Below are positions 36,119 to 49,855 of a stretch of DNA of 64,000 bases, piece after piece. Positions within the stretch are counted from its first letter, which is position 1; each line of letters begins with the position of its first letter. The position numbers and the translations under genes are program-made. Source of the DNA: Rhizomys pruinosus. Taxonomy: Eukaryota; Chordata; Mammalia; Rodentia; Spalacidae. The DNA is taken from NCBI GenBank assembly GCA_009823505.1, contig VZQC01006309.1, positions 1 to 64,000 on the forward strand. The letters run 5' to 3'. The notes under the pieces are model-generated. The model had not been told where the DNA came from. It searched no databases and saw only the letters and a program-made list of their open reading frames with translations.

Positions 36119-36168
36119 TGCCTAACCAACCCAACCCAACCCACCCAACCCAACCCAACCCAACCCAA
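36119..36168. repeat. (CCAAC)n microsatellite
   Basis: About nine near-perfect CCAAC units, grown from the B1 tail. Confidence 0.9.
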
Positions 36169-36246
36169 ACACACAAACTGGAAAATGACAAAGGGGAAGG
36201 GTGCTACAGTTAAAACTCCAACGGTATAAAAACATTAAACACGAGG

Positions 36247-36470
36247 AAGCTGGAGAGATGCCCAGCGGTTAAGAGCACTGGCTGCCCTCGCACAGGACCT
36301 GAGCTCCATTCCCAGCACCCACATAGTGCCTAACAGCTGTCCTTAACTACAGCGGATTAGATGTCCTTTTCTGAACACCACTGGCCACTGCACAACATGG
36401 GTACACTTACATATATGGAGGCAATACACTTATACACATAAAATAAAAAAATAAATATTTTAAATAAAAA
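36247..36470 (+). repeat. B2 SINE, diverged
   Basis: GAAGCTGGAGAGATGCCCAG ... ATACACATAAAATAAAAAAA. Confidence 0.8.
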
Positions 36471-36578
36471 CAGTGAAAATGAGAAAAGCCAATCACAACA
36501 TAATCAATATGACTTAAAAGTGAAAACATCATTATTTTCACATCCTGGTAAGTCTGCTCATTATAGAAAGTCAAAGCA

Positions 36579-36800
36579 GGGGGCTGGAGAGATGGCCTAG
36601 CGGTTGAGAGCGCCGACCACTCTTGCAGAGGACCGGGGTTCGATCCCCAGCACCCACATGGCAGCTGAGAAGGATCTTTAACTCCAGTTCCAGGGGAATC
36701 CGACACCCTCTTCTGACCTCTGTGGCATTGCACAATATGGGTGCACCAACCTGCATGCAGACAGTACATTCATAGTATACAAAAAAAAAAAAAAAAAAAA
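36579..36800 (+). repeat. B2 SINE with TSD
   Basis: AAAGTCAAAGCA flanks both sides (36567-36578 and 36801-36812). The tail has a long A-run. Confidence 0.93.
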
Positions 36801-36983
36801 AAAGTCAAAGCACAGAGAGGGAAAAGGCGCCCCATCAGCACATGTTGAGTGGGTGTGGAGTACCTCCACCGGCACACATGGAGTACCTTACAATAATCAT
36901 ACTTCAACTTTTAATAACAGAATTCATTTCTGTGGGGCTTTTCGCAGCATCTACTTTGAATTAAGGTTTCTCAAAACTGTCAG

Positions 36984-37100
36984 GTATGGTGGCACATGTC
37001 TGTAATCCTTAACACTAGGGAGAGAGTGGCAGGAGGGTCACGAGCAGCCTAGGCTCCACAGTGACCCTATCTCCAAAGACAAGACAAGACAAAACAAAAG
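36984..37100 (+). repeat. Old B1-related SINE
   Basis: GTATGGTGGCACATGTCTGT ... GACCCTATCTCC. Confidence 0.6.
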
Positions 37101-37200
37101 CTCTATTCAACACTAACTACTAAACCACACAGGCATGTTTTTATCTTTGTAACCGCAGGTTTCATGTCACAGCATGAACAATTTCACTATGTGCTCCCTA

Positions 37201-37362
<162 letters not shown>

Positions 37363-37435
37363 CTATACATTAAATAAAAGCAGTCTTTTTACTGTTAAAT
37401 TGAAAGAGCAAGATCTTTTAAAAATTGTTTGGCAA

Positions 37436-37691
37436 GGGGCTGGACAAATGGCTCAGTGGTTAAGAGCACTGACTGTTCTTGCAGAGGACCTGGATTTGAT
37501 TCCCAGCACCCACATGGCGGCTAAGAACCGTCCTTAAGCCAGGCGTGGTGGAGCATGCTTTTAATCCTAGCATTCGGGAGGCAGAGGCAGGCGGATCTCT
37601 GTGAGTTCAAGGCCAGCCTGGTCTACACAATGAGTTCCAGGCCAGCTGGAGACAGGGTGCTGTCTCAAAAGACAAAAAAAAGAAAAAAAAG
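37436..37691 (+). mobile_element. Chimeric B2-B1 SINE, copy C
   Basis: B2 head (GGGGCTGGACAAATGGCTCA ... AAGAACCGTCCTTAA) fused at 37537/37538 to B1 (GCCAGGCGTGGTGGAGCA ... GCTGTCTCAAAAGAC) and an A-rich tail. The outer flanks AAAAATTGTTTGGCAA (37420-37435) and AAAAATCATTTGGCAA (37692-37707) form a diverged target-site duplication around the whole fusion. Confidence 0.82.
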
Positions 37692-39299
37692 AAAAATCAT
37701 TTGGCAAACCACTACTCTTTTAAAAAAAAAAATATTTTAATTATTGATATTTTATTTTCCCACTTTTCTATTGGTACATGAGTGCTGCATTAGTCTCGAG
37801 CTTATATTGTCTGATTGAGCTCCTGTATAGAGTGCTTCAATACACATTAGTGTCGTTTTAATTCACAAAATACTCACTGGGCCGTGTGGCCGCTGCCTTT
37901 AATCCTAGCACAATGGGAGGCTGCACGGCCCACGAGGGGCAGAGAGTCTCTCAGATATGTGAGAAGTCGAAGTGCCCAGAGTGAGTTCTACTTCTGGAAC
38001 ACTAGAGTGAATTCCAAGGAGGGCTCAGTAACTAGAGGCAGAACATAACAGGGGACGATGCTTAGTCTGAAGCAACAAACACTGAACCAAAAAAATAGGG
38101 TGAGCGATGATATAAATGAGGGAGGTTATGTGCCCATAATAGTTTCAGTATATAACTATTGCTAACCAGTAAATACACCGGTTTACAAAAAACAAACAGG
38201 CTGGGTGTGGTTGGGATACCTCACGGCGTATAACCAAACTGTTCGTACACATAGCACTGTTTCCTTTGAAAGGCAGGCTGAGTAGAGACAAGGCAAGAGT
38301 CTCTCGCGTTATGCATTCATCACAGACCAGCTTGTTCTACCCATAAAGTCATTAGAGTTTCCAGACATCAGCTGGGCTAACATGCGGTAGACCTCCGGTA
38401 TTCCATCAAACTGTCATCAAAAAACGGACATATAAATAAAGAACCAATTAAATTTCCTTGATGGATACCATCTTTTAGAGAGAAATGCAGCCGCATTATT
38501 AATTTCTTCTCTTATGGACGACATGGTTTATTATAACAAAATAGCAATTGTTACGCTATATTAGAAGCAAACTTATTACAAATAGAATCCCCTAGCTAGC
38601 AGCTGATACTTGTAAAGTATGCTTCTGCTCGAATAGCAGGTGGCCCAAATAGTGGCAACAACTGTATGGTCTCAACTATTTAAATCACTAACATGATTAA
38701 TTATATCCAACTGCACTCGCAGAGGCTAATAATGAGGCAGGTGAGTAGCAATCTCTGTGGGAGATTATAACATCAAGCATAGCCCACTGAGACCTACTAA
38801 ATAGTGAGGTTCCACGGAACCTGGAAAGCTAACTAGTGCTGTAAAAAAACCACATCTGTCTTCATAAAAAAGACCAAATGAACTAAATAAAATAACATAA
38901 ATTAGCGTTTGAACCTACATAAGTCTTTATGATTCAACATTCAAGTGTTGTTCTATTTACACTTGAGTTTTTTATCCTCTCTCTTCTTAAATATTGGGAT
39001 TAGTTCTGTATTCTCATCAAGTGTGTCGCGGTTATAAGAGCTCTTGGTTACACTAATATAGAATACATATCTCTGTTTGACTACTCATACTATTTTTTAT
39101 GGTAGTTAGATCAGTGTTCAAAGGTAAAATTTGGGTTTCCTTATTTCACTGCAATCTGTTCTCATTGTTCAACCCATAGCCAGCACTAAAAAAGCTATAC
39201 TATATTGGGGATCTATATGAAAGCGAAGACCAATTTTGGTCATTAAACAGCTCTGCTCTGTTACGCTCATGCTTGAACATCGGCCACCTCTGGAAAGAC

Positions 39300-41400
39300 G
39301 AGCTTATATTTTTTTTGTTTTTGGAGATCTTATAATGTTCCGTAGACATTCGGTTCTCTCTCTCCGATGACCCATGCCTATGCCTCTGTCATCACATTTT
39401 ACTCTGTATAGCACTCTATATGCGTCTTGGCCGTTGTATAAATCTGCAACCATAGCATCGTGTTCCCACCTGTCTCTGGCTCCAGCGCCTGAGTGTTTCA
39501 ATGGATTCAAAAGGATAGCTCATCTCCACATAACCACTTTCCATTGCAAGGAGTATTGCCACTGGGAAACACTATAGTCATATTAACTTGTTGCGTGCTA
39601 ACAACACATTTAAATAAGTATTGTCTTGATTATGTATTCCGTCATTTTGATAACGTGCGGATGATGCACTGACATTTATCAAGTAAGAGAGATGCCTCAA
39701 ACTACATAGTATATGAGATGTTTGTATGCCCATCTCGTTTGTTTTGACATCTTGCTCTAGCCTATTTAATTTGTTCAACCTCTACTACTACGGTGCTGGT
39801 GCCAATACTATTTTTAGGTATTCTGGAAAAATTCGGACATGATCAAACACCGTTTTCCCAACTACATGGCTGCTCAGAGGGTCACACTTCATCAGACATG
39901 CGTAACAAGTTCAACTCTAAGGGTTCCAACTTCTCTAAATGCATACTATTATGCTTTAGTTCTGCCTAGCTTTTAGGGAAATGGTTTTTGTTTTGGTGCT
40001 TCATTTTAAGTTAGATCATCATTAGCGACTCAGACGGTGCAATTATGTGAAGTGACTAACACCTTTTGTCCTTACAAGTGTTAGTCAATGCTAAGGGTTG
40101 GTTCATGCCTATTGTTTTGAGTGGATCTCCCTGTTCTGCTTTGTATTGCATGTGGATAGACCCTCTTTAAAATCCCAGCACTTCAGGGGAGCTGAAACAA
40201 TAGGCTCGAGAGATGGCTCATAATGCGTCTCTCGATGACTTGTCGAGATATGACTCAGCCTGGTTTAAGATCATAGTGCGATGTGAGGCCAGCTACGAGC
40301 TAGGACCGCACGATATCGTACGGTATGTAAAAAGAAAACAGAGAGAAATGTTTGCTAGCGACAGAACATGTTTAGATTTATATCTTATGTTGTGTGTTTT
40401 TTACAATAAACAATTATTCCAATCATTTATTATAAAGGAAGGGGATTTCTTACACATACTGGTTCTTAGGTAAGCTCCTCCTAGATCTCGTTTCCATCAA
40501 GCTGTTTTCAGAACATCAGAGTTAGATTAGCCTTCTGTGTAGAGCTCTTTTGTGATGCAGAGATCACCCACACATCCACCAATTTGGTGTATCGCGTAAT
40601 CTGTTAGTTCTCTCTGTGAAAGGTCACTTACCCAGATCGTTCCATAAGAGAGATCCGTATCCAAATTATTTTGCAGGGAACAAATCCCTGAGGTCTATGC
40701 TTAGAGACATCTGTTACAGAGCCAGCTGGGACAGATGGGGCAGAGGAAGAAGGGGTTGACGTGGCTGGAAACACTAACTGGGAAATATACTCTACCTGGC
40801 GCATATGTAATCTACCAGTGAACGGGCGGCACTAGGGTACAGCACAAGCTTGAAGCTCTTTCACATACCCTAGCAAACTGTGTTCCAAGATTGCCTCGTT
40901 CCTAAGGAGAGTTGGTCTCTTGTCTCGGTCTTTGGTTCTGTTCTTGCTAGACCCCACCAAACCCAACTTCCATTCTCTATGCTTGGGGCAACTTCAAGCA
41001 TTGAGGTTCGTTTCTGTTATGAATACGACATATCTCAGACTGTGAAACATACTGCGATAAGGGCCCCTTGGAGGCACATTCAACACATCAAAAAATAAAC
41101 TGTAGTCTTAACACCGAGCTTATGAAGCTGAGACAAGGCTGCTTATCCACTGGGAATTCATGAGTGTTGTTTCATCTTGGTCACAAATCAGTCTGCTCCT
41201 TCAGCCACTGATAGACCAGTCATTGTATCCACAATGCTGCATATTGAAGATACTTGGTCGAGTCTTTTGTTTATATATAGACCTTGCATTTTATACTCAT
41301 TTTGTCCATAATATTCTTTCTCCTGATATCTGTTTGGCCTGCCCCCAACTTCACAGAGAGGCCTTCACTTTTTGAAAATGGAAACCAAACACACAAACAC
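39300..41400 (-). CDS. Map3k1: Map3k1 large exon 14, corrupted
   Basis: Exon 14 is the large (about 1.2 kb) exon between the helical region and the kinase domain. A clean piece at 40668-40777 reads [20 protein letters not shown] and then [17 protein letters not shown], unmistakably MEKK1. A degraded match to the EQPKP...QTKGRPHSQCLN segment lies at about 40900-41010. Nothing legible was found for the remaining C-terminal part of the exon (the acidic stretch before the kinase domain), so the lower border is only a guess. Spacing between legible pieces is larger than expected, which implies spurious insertions. Confidence 0.55.
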
Positions 41401-42027
41401 ATAACAATACAACACACACAACCATCAATCCTTTTCCAGTTTTCTCAAAACTGGACTGTGCTGCATCACGTGGGAACTGCATCTTGGATAGACACCTGAT
41501 CCAGTGGCCGTGGCTGCCAGATAGCTCACGATCCTGATCCTGAGCAGCAACATGCACCAACTATTCCCGCTTTCCAAATTATCGTACTTCCATGCCTTGC
41601 CAGCCTAGGATATGACCAACATAACGCACAATATTACTCTACCATTTTATCATCCTTGTTGCAATATCCTTTGCCATGCCCCACACAGTATACGTATAGC
41701 GCTAACGCACCACGACACAATACCTGGTTCCAGGATGAGCAGTGAGTAGGGAAAAACCATTGGAATACATCTAAGCAAGTCATATTCTAAACAAGATATT
41801 CTGACCTATAACAAATCGTATTGTGGGCTTAGTATACCACAAATGGAGCTCAAGATAATCTGGACATATTCTTATAAGTTTAGCAAGAACTAAAATGTCT
41901 CAAATTATTATAATCTTTCAGCTGATGTAGTTGTTGTCGGTATACGCTTACTCCTAGATGAAGTGAGATATCAACATAAATTAGTGCAAATGGACTGCAA
42001 AGCGGTTGGGGGGGCAGCTTCTTATCA
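41400..42027 (-). CDS. Map3k1: Map3k1 exon 13 and start of exon 14, corrupted
   Basis: A TTTTCAG acceptor at about 42028-42034 is followed on the minus strand by TGATAAGAAGCTGC and, shortly after, CTTTGCAGTCCATT. These fit the expected exon 13 start (YKKLLSLL...FALQSI) with many substitutions and indels. Further on, EKTGKGL is legible at 41426-41446, as in the MEKK1 segment VHLEKTGKGL. No continuous reading frame survives and the exon 13/14 boundary cannot be placed. This is a sequence-quality failure, not evidence of gene decay, because all flanking exons are intact. Coordinates are approximate. Confidence 0.6.
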
Positions 42028-42109
42028 CTGAAAATAAAACCCACACTTAATTACCTATAAGACAATTACTCAATTTAACGAGGAAAAAACATATTTTTTT
42101 TAAGTTTTC

Positions 42110-42247
42110 TTTTCTCCTGTGTGTACATGCTATAGCACGTATGTGGAGGTCAGTGACAACTTTTGGGGGGTCAGTTACCTCCTTACTCAGATCATCAGGC
42201 TTGTGTCACTGGGTGGCAAGCACCTTTGCCTGCTGAGCCAGCCCCAA
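42110..42247 (-). repeat. B3-like SINE fragment
   Basis: GTATGTGGAGGTCAGTGACA ... ATCAGGCTTGTGTCACTGG ... GCTGAGCCAGCCCC. Confidence 0.7.
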
Positions 42248-42255
42248 ACCATGAA

Positions 42256-42422
42256 CATTTTTTTTTTTTTTTTTTTGGTCTTTTTGAGACAGGGTTTCCC
42301 TGTAGCCCCAGCTGTCCTGGAACTCACTCTGTAGACCAGGCTGGCCTTGAACTCACAAAAGATCCACCTGCCTCTGCCTCCCAAGTGCTAGGATTAAAGG
42401 CATGCACCACCACGCCCGGCAG
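42256..42422 (-). repeat. B1 SINE
   Basis: T-run, GAGACAGGGTTTCCCTGTAG ... CACCACGCCCGGC. The flanks ATGAACA (before and after) suggest the target-site duplication. Confidence 0.92.
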
Positions 42423-42431
42423 CATGAACAC

Positions 42432-42575
42432 TTAAAAAAATTTATTATATGTGTATAAGTACATTGCCTGTGTGTATATAACACACTATGTGGGTGTTGG
42501 GAACCAAACCCAAATCCTCTGCAAGACCAGCCAGTGCTCTTATAGCTGAACCATCTTCCCAGTCAACCATGAACC
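42432..42575 (-). repeat. B2 SINE with internal deletion
   Basis: TATATGTGTATAAGTACATT joined to ATGTGGGTGTTGGGAACC ... CTGAACCATCTTCCCAGTC. Confidence 0.7.
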
Positions 42576-42796
42576 TTTTTAAAAAGGCAATATACAGTCT
42601 GTTCTTGTACACAAAAAAAATTTTGGTATGAAGAATTTATGAATTTTTAATTAAAAAGCTTAGTGTTCAGGTTTCTATGACAATCAAATACCGGGGTATT
42701 AGTATCATGAGTCTTTCAAAAACATAAAATGTTATTTTGGGGGAATATGTATGTTAGTAGGAAGAGCAAAGCATTAGATTTCCCAAAGAAAAATTA

Positions 42797-43006
<210 letters not shown>

Positions 43007-43235
43007 TCATGAAAAAAATACTATAAAAAAATCTCCAACGAAACATGATGAAATTATGTAAGGGCCACAAAAATACACTGGATTATATAGTTATGATTTC
43101 TCTTAGAGTAACTCATATTTCTAACCATAGAAGAATGAATCAGTTAATAAAAATTACTTCAAAATTTTATAACAGCCCCAAGAGAAATTTTAGGTTAAGG
43201 AAAATGATAAACCAAGTTACAATAATTTTAAATTA

Positions 43236-44266
<1,031 letters not shown>

Positions 44267-44267
44267 C

Positions 44268-44525
44268 GGGCTGGAGAGATGGCCTAGCGGTTAAGAGCGC
44301 CGACCGCTCTTGCAGAGGACCCGGGTTCGATCCCCAGCACCCACATGGCGTCTGAGAACCGTCTGAAACTCCAATTCCAGGAGAACTCCAGTTCCAGGGG
44401 AATCCGAGACCCTCTTCTGACCTCCGCGGCATTGCACGACGCGGGTGCACAGACTTGCATGCAGATAGTACATTCATACACATACAGAAATAAATAAAAT
44501 TTAAAAAAAATAAAAAAAAAAAAAA
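44268..44525 (+). repeat. B2 SINE with 17-bp duplication
   Basis: Very well preserved: GGGCTGGAGAGATGGCC head, doublet CTCCAATTCCAGGAGAACTC, AT-rich tail; AGAAAATAATGTT-like flanks. Confidence 0.93.
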
Positions 44526-44620
44526 GAAAATAAATGTTAAAGATTCACCAATAAACTGGTGCTAAATACTAAGTGAAGCACGACCCTGGTATTTCTGAGC
44601 GATCCATCAATCAGGCCTTA

Positions 44621-44779
<159 letters not shown>

Positions 44780-44791
44780 TTAAAATACACT

Positions 44792-45020
44792 AAGGGGCAG
44801 GTAGAGCCTGGCTCAGCAGTGAGAAGGCACTCACTGGCTGTTTCTGCTGCATACCCAGGTTCAATTCCCACACCTCACATGGGTGCTAGGAACAGTAACT
44901 CCAGAACTGGGTGGGTGGGAGGGGGGGGTCTGACCCCCTCTTCTGGCCATTGCACACATGGGTGCAACTTATATCCACGTAGGCAAAACACTCATACATA
45001 TACAATTTTAAAACTTTAAA
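44792..45020 (+). repeat. B2/B3-related SINE, diverged
   Basis: GGGGCAGGTAGAGCCTGGCT ... GCAAAACACTCATACATATA. Confidence 0.75.
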
Positions 45021-45888
45021 TACATCAAAGAAAATGGCCTAATCTGAGACAATCTGAGCAACCAAATAATAGGAATGGATAACCAAAGGTGGTATTTACT
45101 GAAGTAGTAGTGCTAAGTAACTTTCCTAACTACTAGCAAATAGGAAACTAGAATTTGAATCAAGGTCCCTATTATCGGCTCCATGTCCAGATTGCCCAGG
45201 CTAGTCCCAGTTCAACAAGCATAGTTTTAAGTTTTCCAATTTGACCATTTTTGAGGTCACTGAATTGTGCCTGTATTCATAGCCATTCACTCTTCTCATG
45301 AGGAAGATTCATGAGGCCTGTTAGGGTGCAGATTAGAAAAAAACGACTACGAGAGGTATGTAGAGCCAGAGTTTTAAGTAGATTAGATGAAATTACAGGG
45401 GGCCTGACAAACTGAGTTTAATCCCCAGAACCCGCAGGGCAGGAGAGGACCGATTCCTGCAAGTTGTCCTTTGAACTCCACAGATGAGAGCTGTCCTCTC
45501 CCTCCTACTAAATAATTAATAACAAACAAACAAAGAATTATCCTAAAGTAAGGATTCCAAACTCAGGAGCTGGGGGTGGTAGTGTGGTGTCTGAGCCCCA
45601 AGGGTTATTCAGGAGTGCCCAACGACAGATTTTGTTATGATAAGAGTGGTATGGGTTTCCTTACTGGTAACTAGTAGGCAGAAGCTGTGGTCCTGCTAAA
45701 CATCATACAGTGTATAAGACATGTGACCTATCACAAGAGTGCTAAGGTTGGGAAACCGTGGTATGAGGAACAGAGTACTCAGAACTGAAAAGGTCAAAGT
45801 GGTCTCTGAAATTACATTTCCATCATTCTATCCCACTCATAAAAGACAACTCTAAATAGAGCACACTGAGAAACAATCAATATGTTAC
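45021..45888. other. Intron 9 unique or very old sequence
   Basis: Perhaps a decayed SINE at 45390-45520; nothing else recognised. Confidence 0.45.
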
Positions 45889-46312
45889 GTGTGATGGTTA
45901 CTGCTAACTGTCAGCTTGGCAGAATCTAGTTACCTAGGAGATGGGCTTCTGGGCATGCCTGTGGGAGACTGACTTGACTATGTTAACTGATACAGGAAGG
46001 CTCATCCAGATGGCGAGCAGGACCTGGCTATGTAAGTGGAAAAAGCAAGCCACACACTAGAGGGCATGCACGTGTCATTCTTGGCTTCTTCACTGAGGGG
46101 GCAATGTGGCCAGTTCCCTCAAGTTCCTGCCCTGTGACATCTCTGCCATGGACTGTACCCTAGATCTGTGGGTTACGGCACACCCTTTCTTTAAGGTGCT
46201 TTTGTCAGGGTTGTCACTACAGCAACAGGGAAAGAAACTCCACCATGGAACCACCTTCTGTGAAAAGCTTCTGAATTTCCTCATTGTTTATTAAAAATAA
46301 AGAATTTTTTGT
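45889..46312. repeat. DNA-transposon-like repeat (hAT/MER type)
   Basis: TGTGATGGTTACTGCTAACT, CTAGGAGATGGGCTTCTGGG, then GGTGCTTTTGTCAGGGTTG. Resembles the element at 48845-49092 and a family common in rodents. Family name not certain. Confidence 0.55.
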
Positions 46313-46390
46313 CAGAAATAAATACTCCTTAATGTTTCTTGAGGTTAAATTAAAAAAAAATTTTTCTATCCTGTATTTTGATTTGTCTCA

Positions 46391-46510
46391 TTTCTGAGAC
46401 AGTGTCACAATAACCCAGGCTAACATACCTGAAAGATAACCCTGAACTCCTGATCGTCCCTCCTTTGCCTCTCAAGTGCTGGGATTATAGGCATGTGTAC
46501 CCTCATATTT
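46391..46510 (-). repeat. Old B1-related SINE
   Basis: TTTCTGAGACAGTGTCACAA ... GCTGGGATTATAGGCATG; just before the Acaa1 retrocopy's TSD. Confidence 0.6.
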
Positions 46511-46527
46511 GAACATTAAGAATTTTT

Positions 46528-47155
46528 TTTTTTTTTTAGGTAACACACATTTACTACATCCATCACACTCTAACCCACAGAGCCACTGTCCCCCAGAGGC
46601 ACACAGTGGCCTTGTGGCCTGAGTGACTCATGTGCATTTCAGCCCAGCTTGGGACACCTGATGGGGTGGTCCCATTTTCCCTTGTTCTATTGTCACCAGC
46701 AATCACATTTTCTAAATTAAAGTGCATGCTTTGCTCACCCAGTACTCATTCCTTTCAGTGCTGAGTGTCCCTCTCTGGCTCCACAGGACTTTCTGGGTAG
46801 CCCTTGCAGCCAGGGCTCAGTTCCCAGGGTATTCGAAGACAACTGCAGTTCTCATGCTGGTCCCGGTGCACCTGGACACAACTCCATATGCCCTCTTCCC
46901 ATGACGGCGCTTCAGCTCATTAAGCAGTGTGACAACCTGCTGTGCCCCAGTGCAGCCCAGGGGGTGGCCCAGGGCTATTGCAACCCCCAGAGGGTTGACC
47001 TTTTCTGCTGGGATTCCCAGCTTCTCCACACAGTATAGAGGGCCTGACTTGTAAAGGGCTCGTTGATCTCAAAGACATCTATGTCATTCACAGTCAGCCC
47101 TGCTTTCTGCAAAGCCGCAGGGATGATGGCAGAGGCAGTTCCAATGCCCATGAGG
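46528..47155 (-). pseudogene. Acaa1: Acaa1 (peroxisomal thiolase) 3'-end retropseudogene
   Basis: ACAA1 is the peroxisomal 3-ketoacyl-CoA thiolase. The minus strand reads MGIGTASAIIPAALQKAGLT, VNDIDVFEINEPF, then after a frameshift EKLGIPAEKVNPLGVAIALG, HPLGCTGAQQVVTLLNELKR and AYGVVSRCTGTSMRTAVVFE ending YPGN, followed by a 3' UTR and a poly(A) tail. Only the C-terminal third is present (5'-truncated). Conserved glycines are changed (GGAIALG to GVAIALG; GTGMG to GTSMR). A 15-bp target-site duplication flanks it (46513-46527 and 47156-47170), and the site fits the L1 endonuclease preference TT/AAAA. It lies in Map3k1 intron 9 on the same strand. Confidence 0.88.
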
Positions 47156-47176
47156 ACATTAAGAATTTTTAATATA

Positions 47177-47372
47177 AGGGCTGGAGCAATAGCTCAGCAA
47201 TTAAGAACACTGGCTGTTCTTGCAGGGGACTAAGGTTCAGATTTCAGTACCCATAAGGTAGCTAACAACTCCTGTACCAAGGGAATCTGACGCTCTTCTG
47301 GCCTTCATGGGCACTGCAGAACACAGGCGAACTTACATACATGCAGGCAAAACATTCATACTTAAAAAAAAT
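47177..47372 (+). repeat. B2 SINE, diverged
   Basis: AAGGGCTGGAGCAATAGCTC ... GGCAAAACATTCATACTT. Confidence 0.85.
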
Positions 47373-47379
47373 TTTTTTT

Positions 47380-47526
47380 TCTTTTTGAGATAGGGCTTCC
47401 CTGGAGCTTCAGCTGGCCTGGATGGATCTTACTATTTAGACCAGGCTGGCCCAGAACTCTCAGAGATCCATCTGCCTCTGCCTCCTAAGTGCTGGGATTA
47501 AAGGCCTGCACCACCACACCTGGCCA
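47380..47526 (-). repeat. B1 SINE
   Basis: TTTTTGAGATAGGGCTTCCC ... CACCACCACACCTGGCC. Confidence 0.88.
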
Positions 47527-47563
47527 TGATAAGTATATATATATTTTTAAAGAATGTTTAATT

Positions 47564-47725
47564 GCCAGGCGTGGTGGCGCACACCTTTAATCCTAGCACT
47601 TGGGAGGCAGAGGCAGGTGGATCTTTGTGAGTTCAAAGCCAGCCTGGTCTACAGAGTGAGTTCCAGGACAGCTGGGGCTACAGGGGACCCTGTCTCAAAA
47701 AGACAAAAAAACAAACAAACAAAAA
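47564..47725 (+). repeat. B1 SINE with 15-bp TSD
   Basis: AAAGAATGTTTAATT flanks both sides (47549-47563 and 47726-47740). Confidence 0.94.
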
Positions 47726-47967
47726 AAAGAATGTTTAATTTGGTCATGTGTGATGTATCCATTCAAGAAAACATGTAGCGTGACATTACGTATTCCTCTT
47801 AGACGGGAGGGAGGTAAGCAGTGCATAACAAGACTTGAATAGATTTAAATCAGTAAAAACAAGTGGATAGATATAAAATAGAATGCTACAATTTCCTGGG
47901 ATTATGGGATAAAAATAAAATTTGGATTTTTTTTTGGAAATTAATTTAGGTAATTTGTTGTTTCTTA

Positions 47968-48772
<805 letters not shown>

Positions 48773-48844
48773 TGACTGTTACCCTGATGAGATTTGGAAT
48801 TACCATAGAAACAAACTTCTGGGTATGTTCTGAGGTATTTTTAG

Positions 48845-49092
48845 ATTAGGTTAACTGAGCTGGGAAGACCCGCCCTAAATCCAGTGGCACCTGGACTGAA
48901 GAGAAGGGAGAAATGAGCTGAGAAGCCACTGCTTCCTGACTGAGGGGGCAAAGTGACCAGCCGCCTCCTGATCCTGCGCCAGGCCTTCTCTGCCAGAGAC
49001 TGTATCCCTTCAACTACAAGCCAAAATAAATCCTTCCTCCCTTAAGTTACTTCTAGTCAGGTATTTGTTCACAGCAATGAGAAAAGTAATCT
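48845..49092. repeat. DNA-transposon-like repeat (hAT/MER type)
   Basis: GGTTAACTGAGCTGGGAAGA ... TCAGGTATTTGTTCACAGCA; contains the phrase CAAAATAAATCCTTCCTCCC shared by a common rodent family. Confidence 0.55.
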
Positions 49093-49140
49093 ACTATACT
49101 ACTCAATTTGAAACATGCAGTTACTTAAAAATCATAGAAA

Positions 49141-49357
49141 AGATGGCCTAGCGGTTAAGAGCGTCGACTGCTCTTGCAGAGGACCCGGGTTCGATCCCCA
49201 GCACCCACATGGCGGCCGAGAACCGTCTGAAACTCCAGTTCCAGGAGAACTCCAGTTCTAGGGGAATCCGACACCCTCTTCTGACCTCCGTGGCATTGCA
49301 TGACATGGGTGCACAGACTTGCATGCAGACAGTACATTCATACACATACAGAAAAAA
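49141..49357 (+). repeat. B2 SINE with 17-bp duplication, 5'-truncated
   Basis: Starts at AGATGGCCTAGCGGTTAAG, lacking the first dozen bases. AAAATCATAGAA occurs on both sides, showing the truncation happened at insertion. Confidence 0.93.
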
Positions 49358-49496
49358 AAAAAAATCATAGAAGAACTATACATTCAAGTTTAGTTGGTAA
49401 TCCAAGATATTAACATTTATTGGCTTAAGCCAAATTGAAGATAAACTCTAATAATTAAGTATACTTATATTTTTATGTTTGTATATCTCCATTCTT

Positions 49497-49702
49497 TTTT
49501 TTTTCTGTGTATATGAGTGTACTGTCTGCATTTGGGTTGGTGCACCCGTGTCGTGCAATGCCATGGAGGTCAGAAGAGGGCATTGGATTCCCCTGGAACT
49601 GGAGTTAAAGATGGTTCTTAGCCGCCATATGGGTGCTGGGAATCAAACCTGGGTCCTCTACAAGAGCAGTCGGTGCTCTTAACGCTGAGCCTCGCCAGCC
49701 CC
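49497..49702 (-). repeat. B2 SINE with TSD
   Basis: TGTATATCTCCATTCTT on the left and TGTATATCTCCGTTCTT on the right. Confidence 0.92.
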
Positions 49703-49760
49703 TGTATATCTCCGTTCTTAAAAAACCAAAACCAAAAACCCATGAAACTATAATCCAGAG

Positions 49761-49855
49761 CTGGGTGTAGTGGTACACGCCTTTAATCCCAGCACTTGGG
49801 AGGCAGTGGCAGGCAGATCTCTATGAGATCAAGGCTGGCCTGTCTGTATTCAATA
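49761..49855 (+). repeat. B1 SINE, 3' part missing
   Basis: GCTGGGTGTAGTGGTACACG ... GATCAAGGCTGGCCTG. Confidence 0.85.

Larger units (their letters stand above)
37862..42055. other. Low-quality sequence block
   Basis: From about 37.86 to 42.05 kb the sequence lacks recognisable clean SINEs. It shows decayed B1 fragments at both ends (near 37880 and 38200), odd base runs, and only scattered fragments of Map3k1 exons 13 and 14. Sequence on either side is clean. The pattern fits an uncorrected long read used to close a gap. Confidence 0.75.

Noticed and set aside
36119..36168. CCAAC repeats as a telomere-like array
   Set aside because: The unit is five bases, not CCCTAA, and lies at a B1 tail; a simple microsatellite.
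40880..41098. 72-codon plus-strand open frame as a novel gene
   Set aside because: It lies antisense to degraded Map3k1 exon 14 in the corrupted block; the frame is fortuitous.
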